NCBI GenBank assembly: GCA_011009095.1
Contig: VTPC01000391.1
Coordinates: forward strand, 38,993-102,992
DNA: 64,000 nt
Reading direction: 5' to 3'
DNA from: Ignelater luminosus
Taxonomy: Eukaryota; Arthropoda; Insecta; Coleoptera; Elateridae
Position numbers and translations under genes: made by a program. Positions 46,888 to 58,005 of this stretch are shown here, one piece after another. The notes beneath the pieces were generated by a model. That model had not been told where the DNA came from. It worked only from the letters and a program-made list of their open reading frames with translations, and searched no databases. Within the stretch, counting starts at the first letter, position 1. Every line of letters starts with the position of its first letter.

Positions 46888-49082
46888 CTCTACCAACTTC
46901 AGAAAAGCTCTGAGTGGGCATGTACGGAGGAGCTACATGTTGACCAAGTACACTCACATCCAAAAACCTTTCGGCAAGAAATTTAAATAAAACTAAACAT
47001 CAGCAATAACATGTAATGAATTTAATAAGACAACTTTTTGTCAGTCAGTGTACTTGATTGGTCGACGTTATTTGTTATTGAAATTAGCTTCCATATTTTC
47101 CGAGGCTTTTATTCTGAGGTTGTCGCGCTGTATTTCTTATGCTGTGTATGCACCTTGGTTTGTCCTAGTCTTACGCAACACTTTTGTTACATTTTACGCG
47201 TGGGAGTTAGTTATGTAACATATGTACTCGTTTGCAATAAAAAGCGTTCAATGTATATACATCGGGTTTCATATCCAAGGAAATGTGACTTAATGCTATT
47301 GATGTATAGAGCTCAAGTTGTATAAGATGTATGGAGGAAGTATCATCATTTCAGAAAATACAGTTGAACAATTCTTGGGGCGTCACTTTTTACCATACAG
47401 GGTGGTTTTGAAATAGTTGCTCTAACTTAAACCATAGTTTCTAAAGCGTTAGTGCATACATAAAAAGATTATTTTGCGGAACTGGGGGGATTTTAGGGCA
47501 AAGAATTGTTTGGGGACTGCTAAGATTTGATATTTCGTTTTTAAAATGCGAATAACAGTTACAAAATAAACAACCTGTATCTACCCTTAAAAGAAAAATA
47601 AATGGTAATTTTAACAGAAGACGTAAATCACAAAACTTTAAACGTGTTTATGTTTATTTATTAAAACTTCATTAAGCGTAAAGCGCGAACATTTTTAATG
47701 ATAAGACTTTTTTAAACTTAAAAAGCATTTAAATCATTGACGTACAATTTTTATAGTTTTTAGGCCTATTTTTCATTGAATTAAGTTGTTAGCATAAGGT
47801 TTTATTATGTCTAGCTTTTTAATTTTTCGAAGACTCAATACATAAATTTAATAAAATTTATGTTTTGGAAGTGCTTTTCTAGAAAAGAACTTGCTTAAAA
47901 GTTTTCAGCGAGGCTGCACGGGCTATCACGTGCAAACATAACGATAAAAATTAAAGAAATACAATGAAGCTGCACAATTCCGTAAACAATACGAATTGTT
48001 TTTCTTTAGTATTAATTATAATCATCTGTTCGGGGAACTGTAATGCTGTCGCTGCACAAATTTAATTGTGTTTTTACTCCTTATCAAAATGATTTTCTAG
48101 GAGTGTACATATTTTATAAAATAAAGCATCTTTGTGCTGGTTTTTAAATCAAGTTTTTCTTGTTCAATCCTGCTAATTTTAAAAACTTATTTCGTTATCA
48201 TTATATCTGTCGGCTCTCTAATTTAAGCACGACTGCTTTCGTGGTCAAGGATGAATTTATATTTTTAAATATGTGTAATAATAATAAGATAAGAACAAAA
48301 GAATAACGCTAAACGTACTAGGGTGAAACTTAAAATTATTTATTAGATTAAATGTGCGCGTGTTTCTTAATAGTTATTCATGTATTAAGGGCGTAAAATT
48401 CATATTTAGAGCCCCAGCGTGGAGTTTGCGAGCCGAGGCAATGCCGAGGGTCACAACCACCGTGGGCTTTAAATATTTTACGCCAGAGATGCATACAATA
48501 TTTTATGCATGGCTATTGCAATAAATAATCAATTAATAATTATATTAGGTAAAAATTTCTAAAATTTTTCTTTCAATTTTTTAAACCTAGTTTTTAATAA
48601 TTAACTATAGTAACGACCGTAAACAACTAAAATAATACATATTTACATAGCAACGGGCTTTTACTTTATTTTAGCGCCCATTGCTAGCACTTGAACACCC
48701 GCGAGCTGAAACGGTGTGGTTTACATCCTAGAAACGAATACACAATGGCTGCTTTTAGGCCCGGTCGTGCATAAAACACTTTTAGTGCCTTTAACAAAAC
48801 GTAAATGTCACTAAACTAACGACAAATCTAATATTCAGAGTAATTTAAATTTAGTTATTGGTCATATGAAATAAAAATTTACAAAGCGAGTACGTGCGTG
48901 CGTGCTGTTTTGTAGATACATAAGTAATCTACTTTTAAATACTTAGTAGCTGAAATTACTAGAAAGTATATTAAGACTTGATTTGCTTTTGAGAAAGAAA
49001 TAAACATGTACGCTACTGACAGATGTTTTTGTTTTGTTCGCAGAAACTTGCAAAAACACCTTGTTAACCTCGTAATGCATGT
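46888..49082. other. Interval with a short hairpin and repeat fragments, no recognised gene
   Basis: TACAGGGTGG at about 47396 is a dispersed terminus-like motif. ORF 47038-47325 (95 codons) is unrecognised. A hairpin lies at 48389-48484, and a related GGGCTTTTACTTTATTTTAG followed by CGCCC occurs at about 48655-48680. Confidence 0.35.
48389..48484. repeat. 96-bp GC-edged hairpin element
   Basis: The left arm GGGCGTAAAAT-TCAT-ATTTA-G-AGCCC (48389-48414) pairs with the right arm GGGCTTTAAATATTTTACGCC (48464-48484) apart from two small bulges. The loop contains a second GC-rich motif (GAGCCGAGGCAATGCCGAGG). It may be a minimal MITE or the end of a larger one. Confidence 0.6.
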
Positions 49083-49090
49083 ATCAGATA

Positions 49091-50158
49091 TAGGGCTGCG
49101 AAAGTTTCGAATTTCGAAATCGATTTTCAGTCAAACGCCTAAATCAATTTTTTCGTAATTAATAATCCATGTCATAAAGAAGATCGATTCATAAAAATCG
49201 ATGTGTAAATCAATTTTTAGTAATCGGTAATCGATTCTTAATAATCGATTATATTAATTTTACAATCCGAAATCAAAAATCGATTTTTTGGTCGATATCT
49301 AAATTTTAAAAATCGATTTCGGATGTTTCTATATTTTCATCAAATCCAATTTTTAAAAAACATTTGGTCACTGTTTCCTTTTTTTACAGCTTTCCAGGCT
49401 GTTAACATCCAAATTAGGCCATTAACCAAAATTATAGATTTTTCCTGTCATTTTCTAAAAAACTTTTACGAATCTTTTCTTTTTGTTTTAAAATATCAGC
49501 TATTGTGCTTTTAGAAACACTAAACTTTTAGAAAAGTTCACGTGTACTTAATTTTTGTCTTTCCGCCACACTAATTATATTCGTTTTCACTTCCAACTTT
49601 AAACGCTTTCGCTTTAACATAATGATGACTGGTGATGCTTTCTTTAACAAATGTCAAACAAAAGTAAACTCAAGCGTTGATTGACATATATGTTAACAAA
49701 AATTTCGAAAACCGTTTGAGATATTACACTAAATTTTAGTATAGATTTTTATGGTATAAAAACACACATTAAGTAACACTCGGTATAAATTGAATCGAGG
49801 CTTTGTTGTTGTATCAAGAGGTGTCCGAGAATGGGAGGTGCTATCGATTTATTTATTTTATGATAAACAAGCATGTTATTTTTAATGAGTCACATATGAT
49901 TAAGGATTAGAAAAAATTAACAAAATTGTTTTTTCAAGAATAATTTTTGTTAAATCACCTTTATCATTGATGTTTGAAGAAAGAAAAATTGCAATATCGA
50001 TTTTACTTTAAAAATCAATTGCAAGTAAACATCGATTATTTTTAATCGATTATAACGTTTAAGCAATTATTGAAATTTCTCAAAATTCTAAAATCGGTTG
50101 TGAAAAAATCGATTTAAGTCGATTGTGGATTTTGCAATCGATTGTTGTCCCAGCCCTA
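49091..50158. mobile_element. DNA transposon with 8-bp duplication and ATCGATT-rich subterminal regions
   Basis: A 1068-bp element starting TAGGGCTGCGAAAG and ending, inverted, TAGGGCTGGGACAAC. It is flanked by a perfect 8-bp duplication, ATCAGATA, at 49083-49090 and 50159-50166, which suggests the hAT superfamily. Both subterminal regions are crowded with AATCGATT/AAATCGATTTT motifs (about 49115-49320 and 49995-50150). Inside is a minus-strand remnant with a CENP-B/psq-like helix-turn-helix. No transposase catalytic region is present. Confidence 0.85.
49400..49620 (-). pseudogene. CENP-B/psq-type helix-turn-helix N-terminus inside the 49-50 kb transposon
   Basis: From an ATG at 49618-49620 the minus strand reads MLKRKRLKLEVKTNIISVAE, then ELF (stop) KFSVSKSTIADILKQKEKIRKS. 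This follows the CENP-B_N pattern 'KRk.lTleeKleii...e.g.s.reia..fgVskStvsdIlknkekI'. One in-frame stop interrupts it between the two helices, and further stops follow after about 60 codons. This domain type normally belongs to pogo/Tigger transposases, which duplicate TA, whereas the surrounding element has an 8-bp duplication. Confidence 0.65.
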
Positions 50159-50166
50159 ATCAGATA

Positions 50167-53027
50167 CAACTGTTAATGTTATGTTGTGGTTTGCACACTA
50201 AAGTTTTTACATTACTAGCATTTTTATCTCTCTCAATTTCTTTTCCTTCAGACTACAATTCTAAAGTTTAAAAAACTTAAACAGTTTTTGAACGCACCCT
50301 CTTGTTGAGAAATTAAAACCAATTTCTTTCTCTTAAATTTGTTAACTTACATTACAAAATTGTGGCAGCAGTGCATTTGATATTTTATGTTAGTTTATGA
50401 ATCGCTGTACGTCCGGAAAAAGATTGAATTGAAGACGTTTTAAAGTTGGTTTTTATTTTGATTGAATAAATCGTTGAACCCTTTCAGATAACTTAAAAGA
50501 CAGCGGTTCTCAAAACGTTGGTTTCTACCCTTCCAAAAAAAGGAATTTTTTAAATTATGAATGCTACAGAAACGCTTGTTTAGGACCTACAATGCACCAG
50601 TTTTATTTTGTTAAAACATGAAAACACCCTATATAAAACAGGCAGCTACGGCATTAAATTGCGATTTATTTTATACGTATTACAGAGTATTAAAAACGCT
50701 AAAACCTTCAGCTGTGGTGTTTGGCTCACTGATAAAATGTTTACTATAAATTTAAAACCAAAATAATTAACTCAATTCTTTTTTATTGGATTTAACATAA
50801 TCTACGCTATCCATTTAATAAGCAGGAATTCCGTGCGGTAACTTGGATTTGAATCGCCCTGTGTATAGTTTCCTTCACTGATATGTCTAGAAACATTAAA
50901 ACATTTTTTTGTGTTATTAGTGTATTTTAATCTAATATTTTACTAGATAGTTACGAGATGATTCTCGATACCTTTACATTTATGTAGGTCACAAAAGAAT
51001 AAAATACAGTATGACCTTTGAAGGCGTCACACTCGTATGAGTGATAAGATTAACTTTGTTTATTCAAAATAATCATTCAAGAAAACAAACGACTTTAACA
51101 ATTAAAGCATCTAGCAGAAATAATGTTTTTTTTTCTAAAAATAGCATATCTTAAACACCCTTGAGGCGATTTTCATTAATATGAGTTTATTCAAAACAAT
51201 TCGCAAACAAATTCGATTTTATTTCGTTTCTGTTTAATTTGTATTTGCATTATTTTGTCATTTATTTTATAAAACATTTAAATTGATTTATGCGGCGGAG
51301 TAACAAGAAGAATTAATTTAAATCAAAGTGTGCTTGAGGGCGCAACGATTCAGAGGGCGTATGGCGCGAACAACTACAATTGCACTTTTAACTAATTTTG
51401 TTCCTTATTTTGAGAATGTGATTACTATCTAGTTTTCAGATTTTCAATGTAGAATTTGAAAACGGATACATAATAATGATTAATGAGTATTCTAATATAG
51501 CACCAAAGAGCCAAAACAATGATAATAACAAAAAACCAGTAGGTTTGTTATACTGATTACTTCTGCCTTCAATTGGAAGCTAACGTAGTATTTATTAAAA
51601 TCATCAATGTTAACATTTTTGACGCAATATTGCATTCCGATATGCATCACCAAATCCGTGTTCTGCGAAATATTTTGCTAACATGTTTGGAATGAATGGG
51701 ATGCGTATATTGGTTCGATAGTATTTCAAGTTTGACCATAATTTATTGGCAGTTAAAATACAGAGTTTCTAAGAACATTTTATCTTTTTTGAATAAACAA
51801 ACATTGTTTTTACCAGATTTCTTTTGCTTTTAGCGATATACTCGAAGACTTCATAAGATTTCGTAAATGTAAAACCACGTCATACCATGTTGAAATTGAT
51901 AATGAACAAAAACTTTGCCAGTTAGATATGCATCACTGGATTGATGATTGGGAGAGATACCAATTCGATTAAATCATCAAGTTTTTTCATATTCAATAAA
52001 GATGCAAAACCGATCGACCTTTATTTGACGTTAACGACATTTGAAATCAAGGGTATAATTTGATGTAGAATTAATTACAATATTTCTGTACTTCATAACA
52101 ATAATATTTAAAGAGATTGTGATCTAAGTAAAAATAATAACTATAAAACGTGCGTCACTTCATTTTCCACGCGATTTTTTTATACTATTATTATTTATAT
52201 AGATGTGTATCATGCAGGGAGTTACAACAGTTTACTACTATTATTTATATTATTGTTTTTTATTTAGCTTTAAATGTAGGTCTTTGGGTCAGTAAAATAT
52301 AAACAAGCATTACATAAAAGTCAATATTCCTACGTAGTAATATTTGAATGTCCTAACGAAGTTACAAAAATATATAGTGTATCGCAAATGAGTATCTTTG
52401 TTTTATTTTAAATGAAAATAAAAATATTACCCTAATCAGAAATTTAATAACATTTTAATCAATTAGCAACGTATGTATCATTAAAAATATTGGGATTCCT
52501 GATATTCCTTGATGTTCGAATTATGAACAACCTGAAGGTTACTCAAACTAAATAAAAAGTACATTCGATTATTATTTTATTAAATAGGATGAATCACATA
52601 AAATTGTAATATTATGTCAAATCTCGATGACCCTTGAAGAATTATAAACAAAGGTAGGTATAAAGTGAATAATAAACAGAGTCTAGTTTGAAGTCCACCA
52701 TTAACACGTGGGAATCGTATGTATTAGTTTATAGATCTTATCTATGAGTCAAATATCAAGAACGTTTTGTTGAAATCTGATTGTGAATTCAAGAAAGAAT
52801 ATCAGTTTTGGACGTTTTCTTTCTTTTTTTGTTATCATAAATTAACATAAGCTATAAAATTAAAAAATTTAGATTCACTAAAAATATAAATGCGACCACT
52901 GTTTTTCGACATGTTAAACTTACAATAATTTTTGAAGTAATTTCTCTATTTATTTCAATAATTTCTTTAATTACTCACTAAATATATTCTCGCCAGATTA
53001 CTAGCTTTCTCGTAGAAAGATTTAATA
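50167..53027. other. Long AT-rich interval, no recognised gene
   Basis: No ORF or domain supported. CACCCTATATA near 50627 and CGCCCTGTGTATAG near 50857 are terminus-like fragments of the dispersed ACAGGGTG type. Confidence 0.4.
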
Positions 53028-54330
53028 AAGGGTTTTCCAATAAGAGGTGTTATTTTGATATTCAAAGAAGTGTCATTTTTTAATATAAATGATCGGATGT
53101 TTATTTCATTATAAAGAGGAAGGTATGCCGTTAATAGTGGAAAATAACATCAGGCAAATGACCACCACGACCACGCTTACAGGACAATATCCTTTTCATG
53201 AAATTTTCCATAACCAAATCGCAAAGTGGCTGCCCTATGTCCTCGATAGCCTCACGAATTCCATCTTTGAGGTCTTGAATCGACGCTGGGCTGTTGGCGT
53301 AGACCTTCTCTTTCACGTGGCCCCAAAGAAAGAAGTCGCAAGGTGTTAAATCACAAGATCTCGGTGGCCAATTGTGATCACCTCTTCGAGAGATAACACG
53401 GTCCGGAAACTTTTTCCGTAAAAGATCAATGGTTTCGTTGCTTGTGTGGCACGTAGCGCCGTCTTGTTGAAAGTAAACGTTGTCCAGATCAATACCATCC
53501 AATTCCGGCCATAAAAAATCGTTAATCATCTCTCGATAGCGCAATCCAGTCACCGTAACTGTTGCTCCAGCCTCATTTTCGAAAAAGTAAGGTCCAATGA
53601 CTCCGCCGGACCATAAACCGCACCAAACAGTCACACGTTGAGGATAGAGAGACTTTTCAACAATAACTCTTGGATATTCTGAGCCCCAGATCCGACAATT
53701 TTGCTTGTTGACGAAGCCACCGAGGTGGAAATGGGCCTCATCACTCAAGATGATTTTTCGATGGAATTCTGGATCATTTTCATGCATTTCAACGACCCAA
53801 TCAGCAAAGACACGACGTTGTTGATGATCGGCCGGCTTGAGTTCTTGTGTTAACTGGACTTTATAAGCCTTAAGACCCAAATCTTTATGCAAAATACGGT
53901 GTAATGACGTTTGTGGAATGGCTAATTCCAAAGAACGACGAGGAATGGACAAACCTGGGTTTTCTTTAACACTTTCGGCTACAACAGCAATATTCTCGGC
54001 TGTTCTTGAGCGACGTGCACGGGTTTTATTCTTCACATCACTAACTTGTCCCAAGAGCTCGAATTTTTTCACCAATTTCTGTATTGCGGTCCGACAAGGT
54101 GCTTCACGGTGACCTAAAAATGTTCGAGTTTTACGAACCGTCTCTGCCAAATTTTCACCATTTTTATAGTGAATTTTAATAATTTCAATGCGTTGTTGAA
54201 GCGTGTATCGTTCCATATTTATTAATGGCGTAGTTTCTACTTGTCAAATGTCAAAAAATGATAGCTTCAAAAGTGACATCTACCGAAATAGCGGGCTATT
54301 CAAAATAACACCTCTTATTGGAAAACCCTT
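53028..54330 (-). mobile_element. DD41D mariner-like element, apparently full length
   Basis: A 1303-bp element flanked by TA (53026-53027 and 54331-54332). The terminal inverted repeats begin AAGGGTTTTCCAATAAGAGG and match perfectly over 31 bp. One intact transposase ORF fills most of the interior on the minus strand. Perfect ends and an open frame indicate a young insertion. Confidence 0.96.
53131..54216 (-). CDS. DD41D mariner-like transposase, intact ORF
   Basis: A 361-aa transposase. The N-terminus (MERYTLQQRIEIIKIHYKNG) is a helix-turn-helix, and a second one lies around residues 75-115 (IPQTSLHRILHKDLGLK). The first catalytic Asp is residue 159 (IILSDEAHFHLGG), the second residue 252 (YFQQDGATCHTS) and the third residue 294 (DLTPCDFFLWG). 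There are 41 residues between the last two, the spacing of the rosa-like DD41D group rather than the 34 of mariner. WPPRSCDLTP before the third Asp is typical for that group. No frameshift or internal stop. The protein would act in the nucleus on the 31-bp ends of its own element. Only four non-coding bases short of 120 lie between the start codon and the right end, so its promoter must lie in or near the terminal repeat. Confidence 0.95.
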   Translation of the reverse strand: MERYTLQQRIEIIKIHYKNGENLAETVRKTRTFLGHREAPCRTAIQKLVKKFELLGQVSDVKNKTRARRSRTAENIAVVAESVKENPGLSIPRRSLELAIPQTSLHRILHKDLGLKAYKVQLTQELKPADHQQRRVFADWVVEMHENDPEFHRKIILSDEAHFHLGGFVNKQNCRIWGSEYPRVIVEKSLYPQRVTVWCGLWSGGVIGPYFFENEAGATVTVTGLRYREMINDFLWPELDGIDLDNVYFQQDGATCHTSNETIDLLRKKFPDRVISRRGDHNWPPRSCDLTPCDFFLWGHVKEKVYANSPASIQDLKDGIREAIEDIGQPLCDLVMENFMKRILSCKRGRGGHLPDVIFHY

Positions 54331-54332
54331 TA

Positions 54333-55388
54333 TTACGAACTATTTTCTGATGATAAAATCCCATAAATATCAAATCAATGTCTTTGTTATTTCATATAGC
54401 GATTTTTAGGGCGAAATTCCATTAGTTCTGCCTTTAACTTGTCGGGATAATATAATTTATTAAAAAAAATATTCTTACACATATCCGTGATCTTGATCCT
54501 AGATTTACTCAATAGGTTTCAAGCCGCACAGAAATTTTTGCCCTCCATCCCTGATTAAAAATTGGAGGTTGAGGCCTCTTTAAGAAATTAGAATTTTTCT
54601 TCAAGATCGCTTTGTGCGTGTCTTCGCTATGTCTACTAAAATTATCAATTCCGCCATACATGTTCTGCTTGATTGCACTTAACGATCAGTCTGTACTTGG
54701 TACAGCTGCTTGATTTTTGGTAGTACGAAAGCGTTGCGTGAATGTTTCGATGAAATCTATTTGCTTTCGTCAAGCTTCAATTTCACCCGCTGCGGCTCTA
54801 GGGAAATCCAATATTTGTCCTCAATTTTTAAGCTTGTGTGTCAAGCTTTAGTGCGCGTTGCGGAAAGTATCTGGTCTTCAAGAATATTTTAGCTCTGCAG
54901 TTTAACGTGCGTAGATTATTTGTGTGAAGTTCAAATTTATGTTTTGTATTGATACAGAAGCAATTTATATCGTTACTTTTGAAGCTGAGTCATTTTATAA
55001 AAGTAATTATCTTAATTTACTATTGAACTTATACCTTGAATTCGTTTCGTTTATTATTCAAATTTAGCTGCTATAAACTTTTCCTGCGGTTATTTTTCTT
55101 CAAATTACCTACACAATATGCAGTGTAGTATTACTAGAGTATGTTTTGGGTATACCCAATTTCTGTGTTAGACAGCGCTGTAGCCCGTAACCAGTGGTGT
55201 AGAGATACCGTCACGGGAATGAGTTCGAAAGACGGATGGAAGTCTTCCCTGAACTTCCCAATAAAACACCATGGTTCCTCTAGGGGGGAGGATATAGGAA
55301 GCTGGAACGAACGGTATAACTTGAAACATATGTAAAACAAAAAAACTGATGCCTAAATGCTTTTTATTAAAAAAATAAAATAAAACAG
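54333..55388. other. Interval without recognised gene
   Basis: A somewhat GC-richer part (55185-55320) begins CAGTGGTGTAGAGATACC, which looks like a hAT or other transposon terminus, but no partner end was found. The ORFs at 54710-54892 and 55141-55335 are unrecognised. Confidence 0.3.
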
Positions 55389-55552
55389 CCATTCAATCCC
55401 CTCAATTATGTAACTCAAAGTGGTTACTAAACAATGCAGATGAGTGAATTGAAAGCCGAATTCAAATATATTTTATAGTTTTCAGCTTTATAACCACTTA
55501 CCTCCATTACTTAGTAACCACTTTGAGTTACAGAATTGGAGGGAATGCATTC
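55389..55552. repeat. 164-bp hairpin MITE
   Basis: The left arm (55398-55430), containing TGTAACTCAAAGTGGTTACT, pairs with the right arm (55511-55545), which is its reverse complement with few mismatches. Looser pairing extends out to CATTC on both sides. The loop of about 80 bp contains no ORF. Confidence 0.75.
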
Positions 55553-57868
55553 ATTTATAAAACAAACAAATAATCTTAAAGCCGACGGATGACGTCAACA
55601 AATCGTCTCTGTTGGTAGTTGAAAATTTAGGAAATTATACTGCCCTGCAAAGCTAAAACGTCCTAACTCTAAAAATCATAGTTTTAAGATATTTAGTAAA
55701 ACGTGTTTGGCTTTCTTCACATTTCTATGGGATATGGCACTCAAGATTTATCCGTATCGGTTATTTTCAAAGTTAGGGCTGTACACTTAGTTTTATTTTT
55801 TGGGCTAGGGCCTTTGTGCATCGCAAGCTCAATCTTCTATTCAAAATAGTTTTTCCTGAAAGAGGTTTCAACTCAGCACTGGCTGTTTTATGAGTGTTTT
55901 AATTGTTGCATTGCACACTTGCTCAAAATAATTACACATGGCGTTTATCATGTATCGCTTCTTACATTTTAAAATGTAAATATGAAAAATTTAAAATCAC
56001 TTTTTAAAATCTCAAAACAAAAAATAGCTCACCAAACAGGGGACTTTCGGCTTATATCCCAAACAGCATCGCACATCCATTTGTCGTCTAAAATTAATCC
56101 GGACGTCCATGGACATTCACTGCACGTTTATTTTTGGATGATCATGGGACGACCGTTAGCTGACGTCCATCAGAAATTACGTCCAGTAATAGATGTCTGT
56201 TAAATGTCCAAAGTTGTGACAAGTGTATGCCCGTGGACGTCCATTGGACTTCCGTACGCTATTTAGGATACTGTTCTCGGAAGAATAAATAAAGCCTGAT
56301 ACCTTTAAAAATAACCCATACAATAGAAGAAAAGATCGCTAAATAAGATATTACTGAAATTAAAGTTTATTGCAGCAAATAATAAAATAAATCTCACAAA
56401 AGCAGCTGCACTTGATAAAAAACTTAAGACCGTCGCGCTAATTGTATTAAGTATACTTACCTGCATATTTCCTGAGATCACATTTACGTATACGCTTTTT
56501 AAATTTTATTTTTATAGGTATATGGCGTACATAGATATATGTGTATTAGATGTATTTAATGCGTTTTGTTTGTCTTGTTTGTGCTGAACTGATTTCTATC
56601 TCAGGAATCTGCCTGATCTATGTGGTGATTTAAGGTAGGTCCAACTTCACCACCACCATTTGTAAACTCTTGGAGTACACATGGTGATCTTCTATAGAGT
56701 GTCAAATATTTTAAGTTTAACTAAAAAAGTATGAAAAAGTTGCTTAAGTGTATGGAAGTAAAACAGGAAAGTATGGTACATGACGAAGATTATCAGTGTC
56801 AGAATTGTATAAACATGAAACATAAAAAACTAATAATAATCTCTATACAAAATCTAAGCTGCTGTAAAGATATAGTTACATGACACAAAGATTTTGTTGC
56901 AATTGCAAGGTAGCGAATGAAAGATATGAGCATAAACATAATTGTGGCGTTATAGATAATGATCAGAAATAGTATGTTAAATCAAGTTAGTTCCATTTTT
57001 GATATACTTCAAACCTTCCATGGATTTAGTTTATTTAAATAAATTAAATCAAGAATGTTATTTATTGCCTAATATTAAATAAAAGAAAAAATATACTCTA
57101 TAAAATTACGAAATTATACGTAAATAAATTGCAACAAATTTCTATAGAATAATTCCATTGTTACACATAATTTTATTGATAAATTGAATTTAATCGCTGT
57201 TCTTGATAAATGCTCAAAATTTTTCCATTAGTTTGGATATAGAACTGTCTAAGATGGATATCAACAATTCCCAGCATTGAGTATCGCAATAGTAATCGCA
57301 CAATAATTTTTAAATTTTGAAAAGCTACTGCTTAAACATAAACAAGGAAAAAATATTTCCGTTAATTGTTGATTTTTATTTTTTATTAAGAACTAATTTC
57401 AAGTTTAATAATTCACTCTAGAAAATACTGATAGTGATTCAAAAAGCACACGTCAATTTTGGCAAAATGTAATACATATGAGGCTATTCTCAAGATCTGT
57501 TTCAGATACATCAGGTATAGACCATAATTTATAAAGAATCGGGGTATCAACTATAGCACAATTAATTTATAAACACAAACTGGTTTAAACAAAGAGAGAA
57601 ATGATTATAAAGACGATTATTGGAGATAAAATTAAAATTATGTGTACGACCTGCTTTTGGTTAATATTTTAACTATTACACAATGAATACTTAATTGCAA
57701 TTTTTATTTCTTCTCGATTTGGCTAAAAGAGGAGTATTTTAGAGGAAATGCATTTACTCTTTTGATATTTCTCATTTGAAGAAAAGCTAACTTGTGGATA
57801 ATTACAGTCTCTCTACAATATTTATAACAAAGGAGACGGCTTTGATTAAGATAACTTTATTATTTTAT
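55553..57868. other. Interval with a GGACGTCC-rich cluster, no recognised gene
   Basis: At 56098-56255 the palindromic motif GACGTCC occurs at least three times in contexts such as GGACGTCCATGGACATTC and GTGGACGTCCATTGGACTTCC. The rest is AT-rich with no ORF supported. Confidence 0.4.
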
Positions 57869-58005
57869 CTTAATGAGCCATTCATAATATCAAAATCGAT
57901 GAGATTATAAATCGTAACTTGGGGCCATCTTTTAGTAGATCTTTTTGTAGGGTACTTTTGCGTCATTGAGTTAAGGGTGTTGACACCACCCTTTGCACCA
58001 TTCTA
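57869..58005 (-). pseudogene. piggyBac-like transposase fragment
   Basis: A single minus-strand frame reads AKGGVNTLNSMTQKYPTKRS, then KRWPQVTIYNLIDFDIMNG. This is the conserved 'tKGGVDtlDqm...ys..rkTkRWPl.iFynmiDia.iNA' block of piggyBac transposases, in which the Asp of GGVD is catalytic. Here that Asp is Asn, so even this block would be inactive. Neither the upstream catalytic core nor TTAA-flanked ends were recognised. Confidence 0.65.

Noticed and set aside
49115-49320. CRISPR-like or satellite array based on recurring ATCGATT
   Set aside because: Spacing is irregular and the motifs lie in subterminal regions of a defined transposon, so transposase-site repeats are the better explanation.
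53089-53349. 86-codon plus-strand ORF in the DD41D element
   Set aside because: Antisense shadow of the intact 361-aa transposase, as is 53918-54112.
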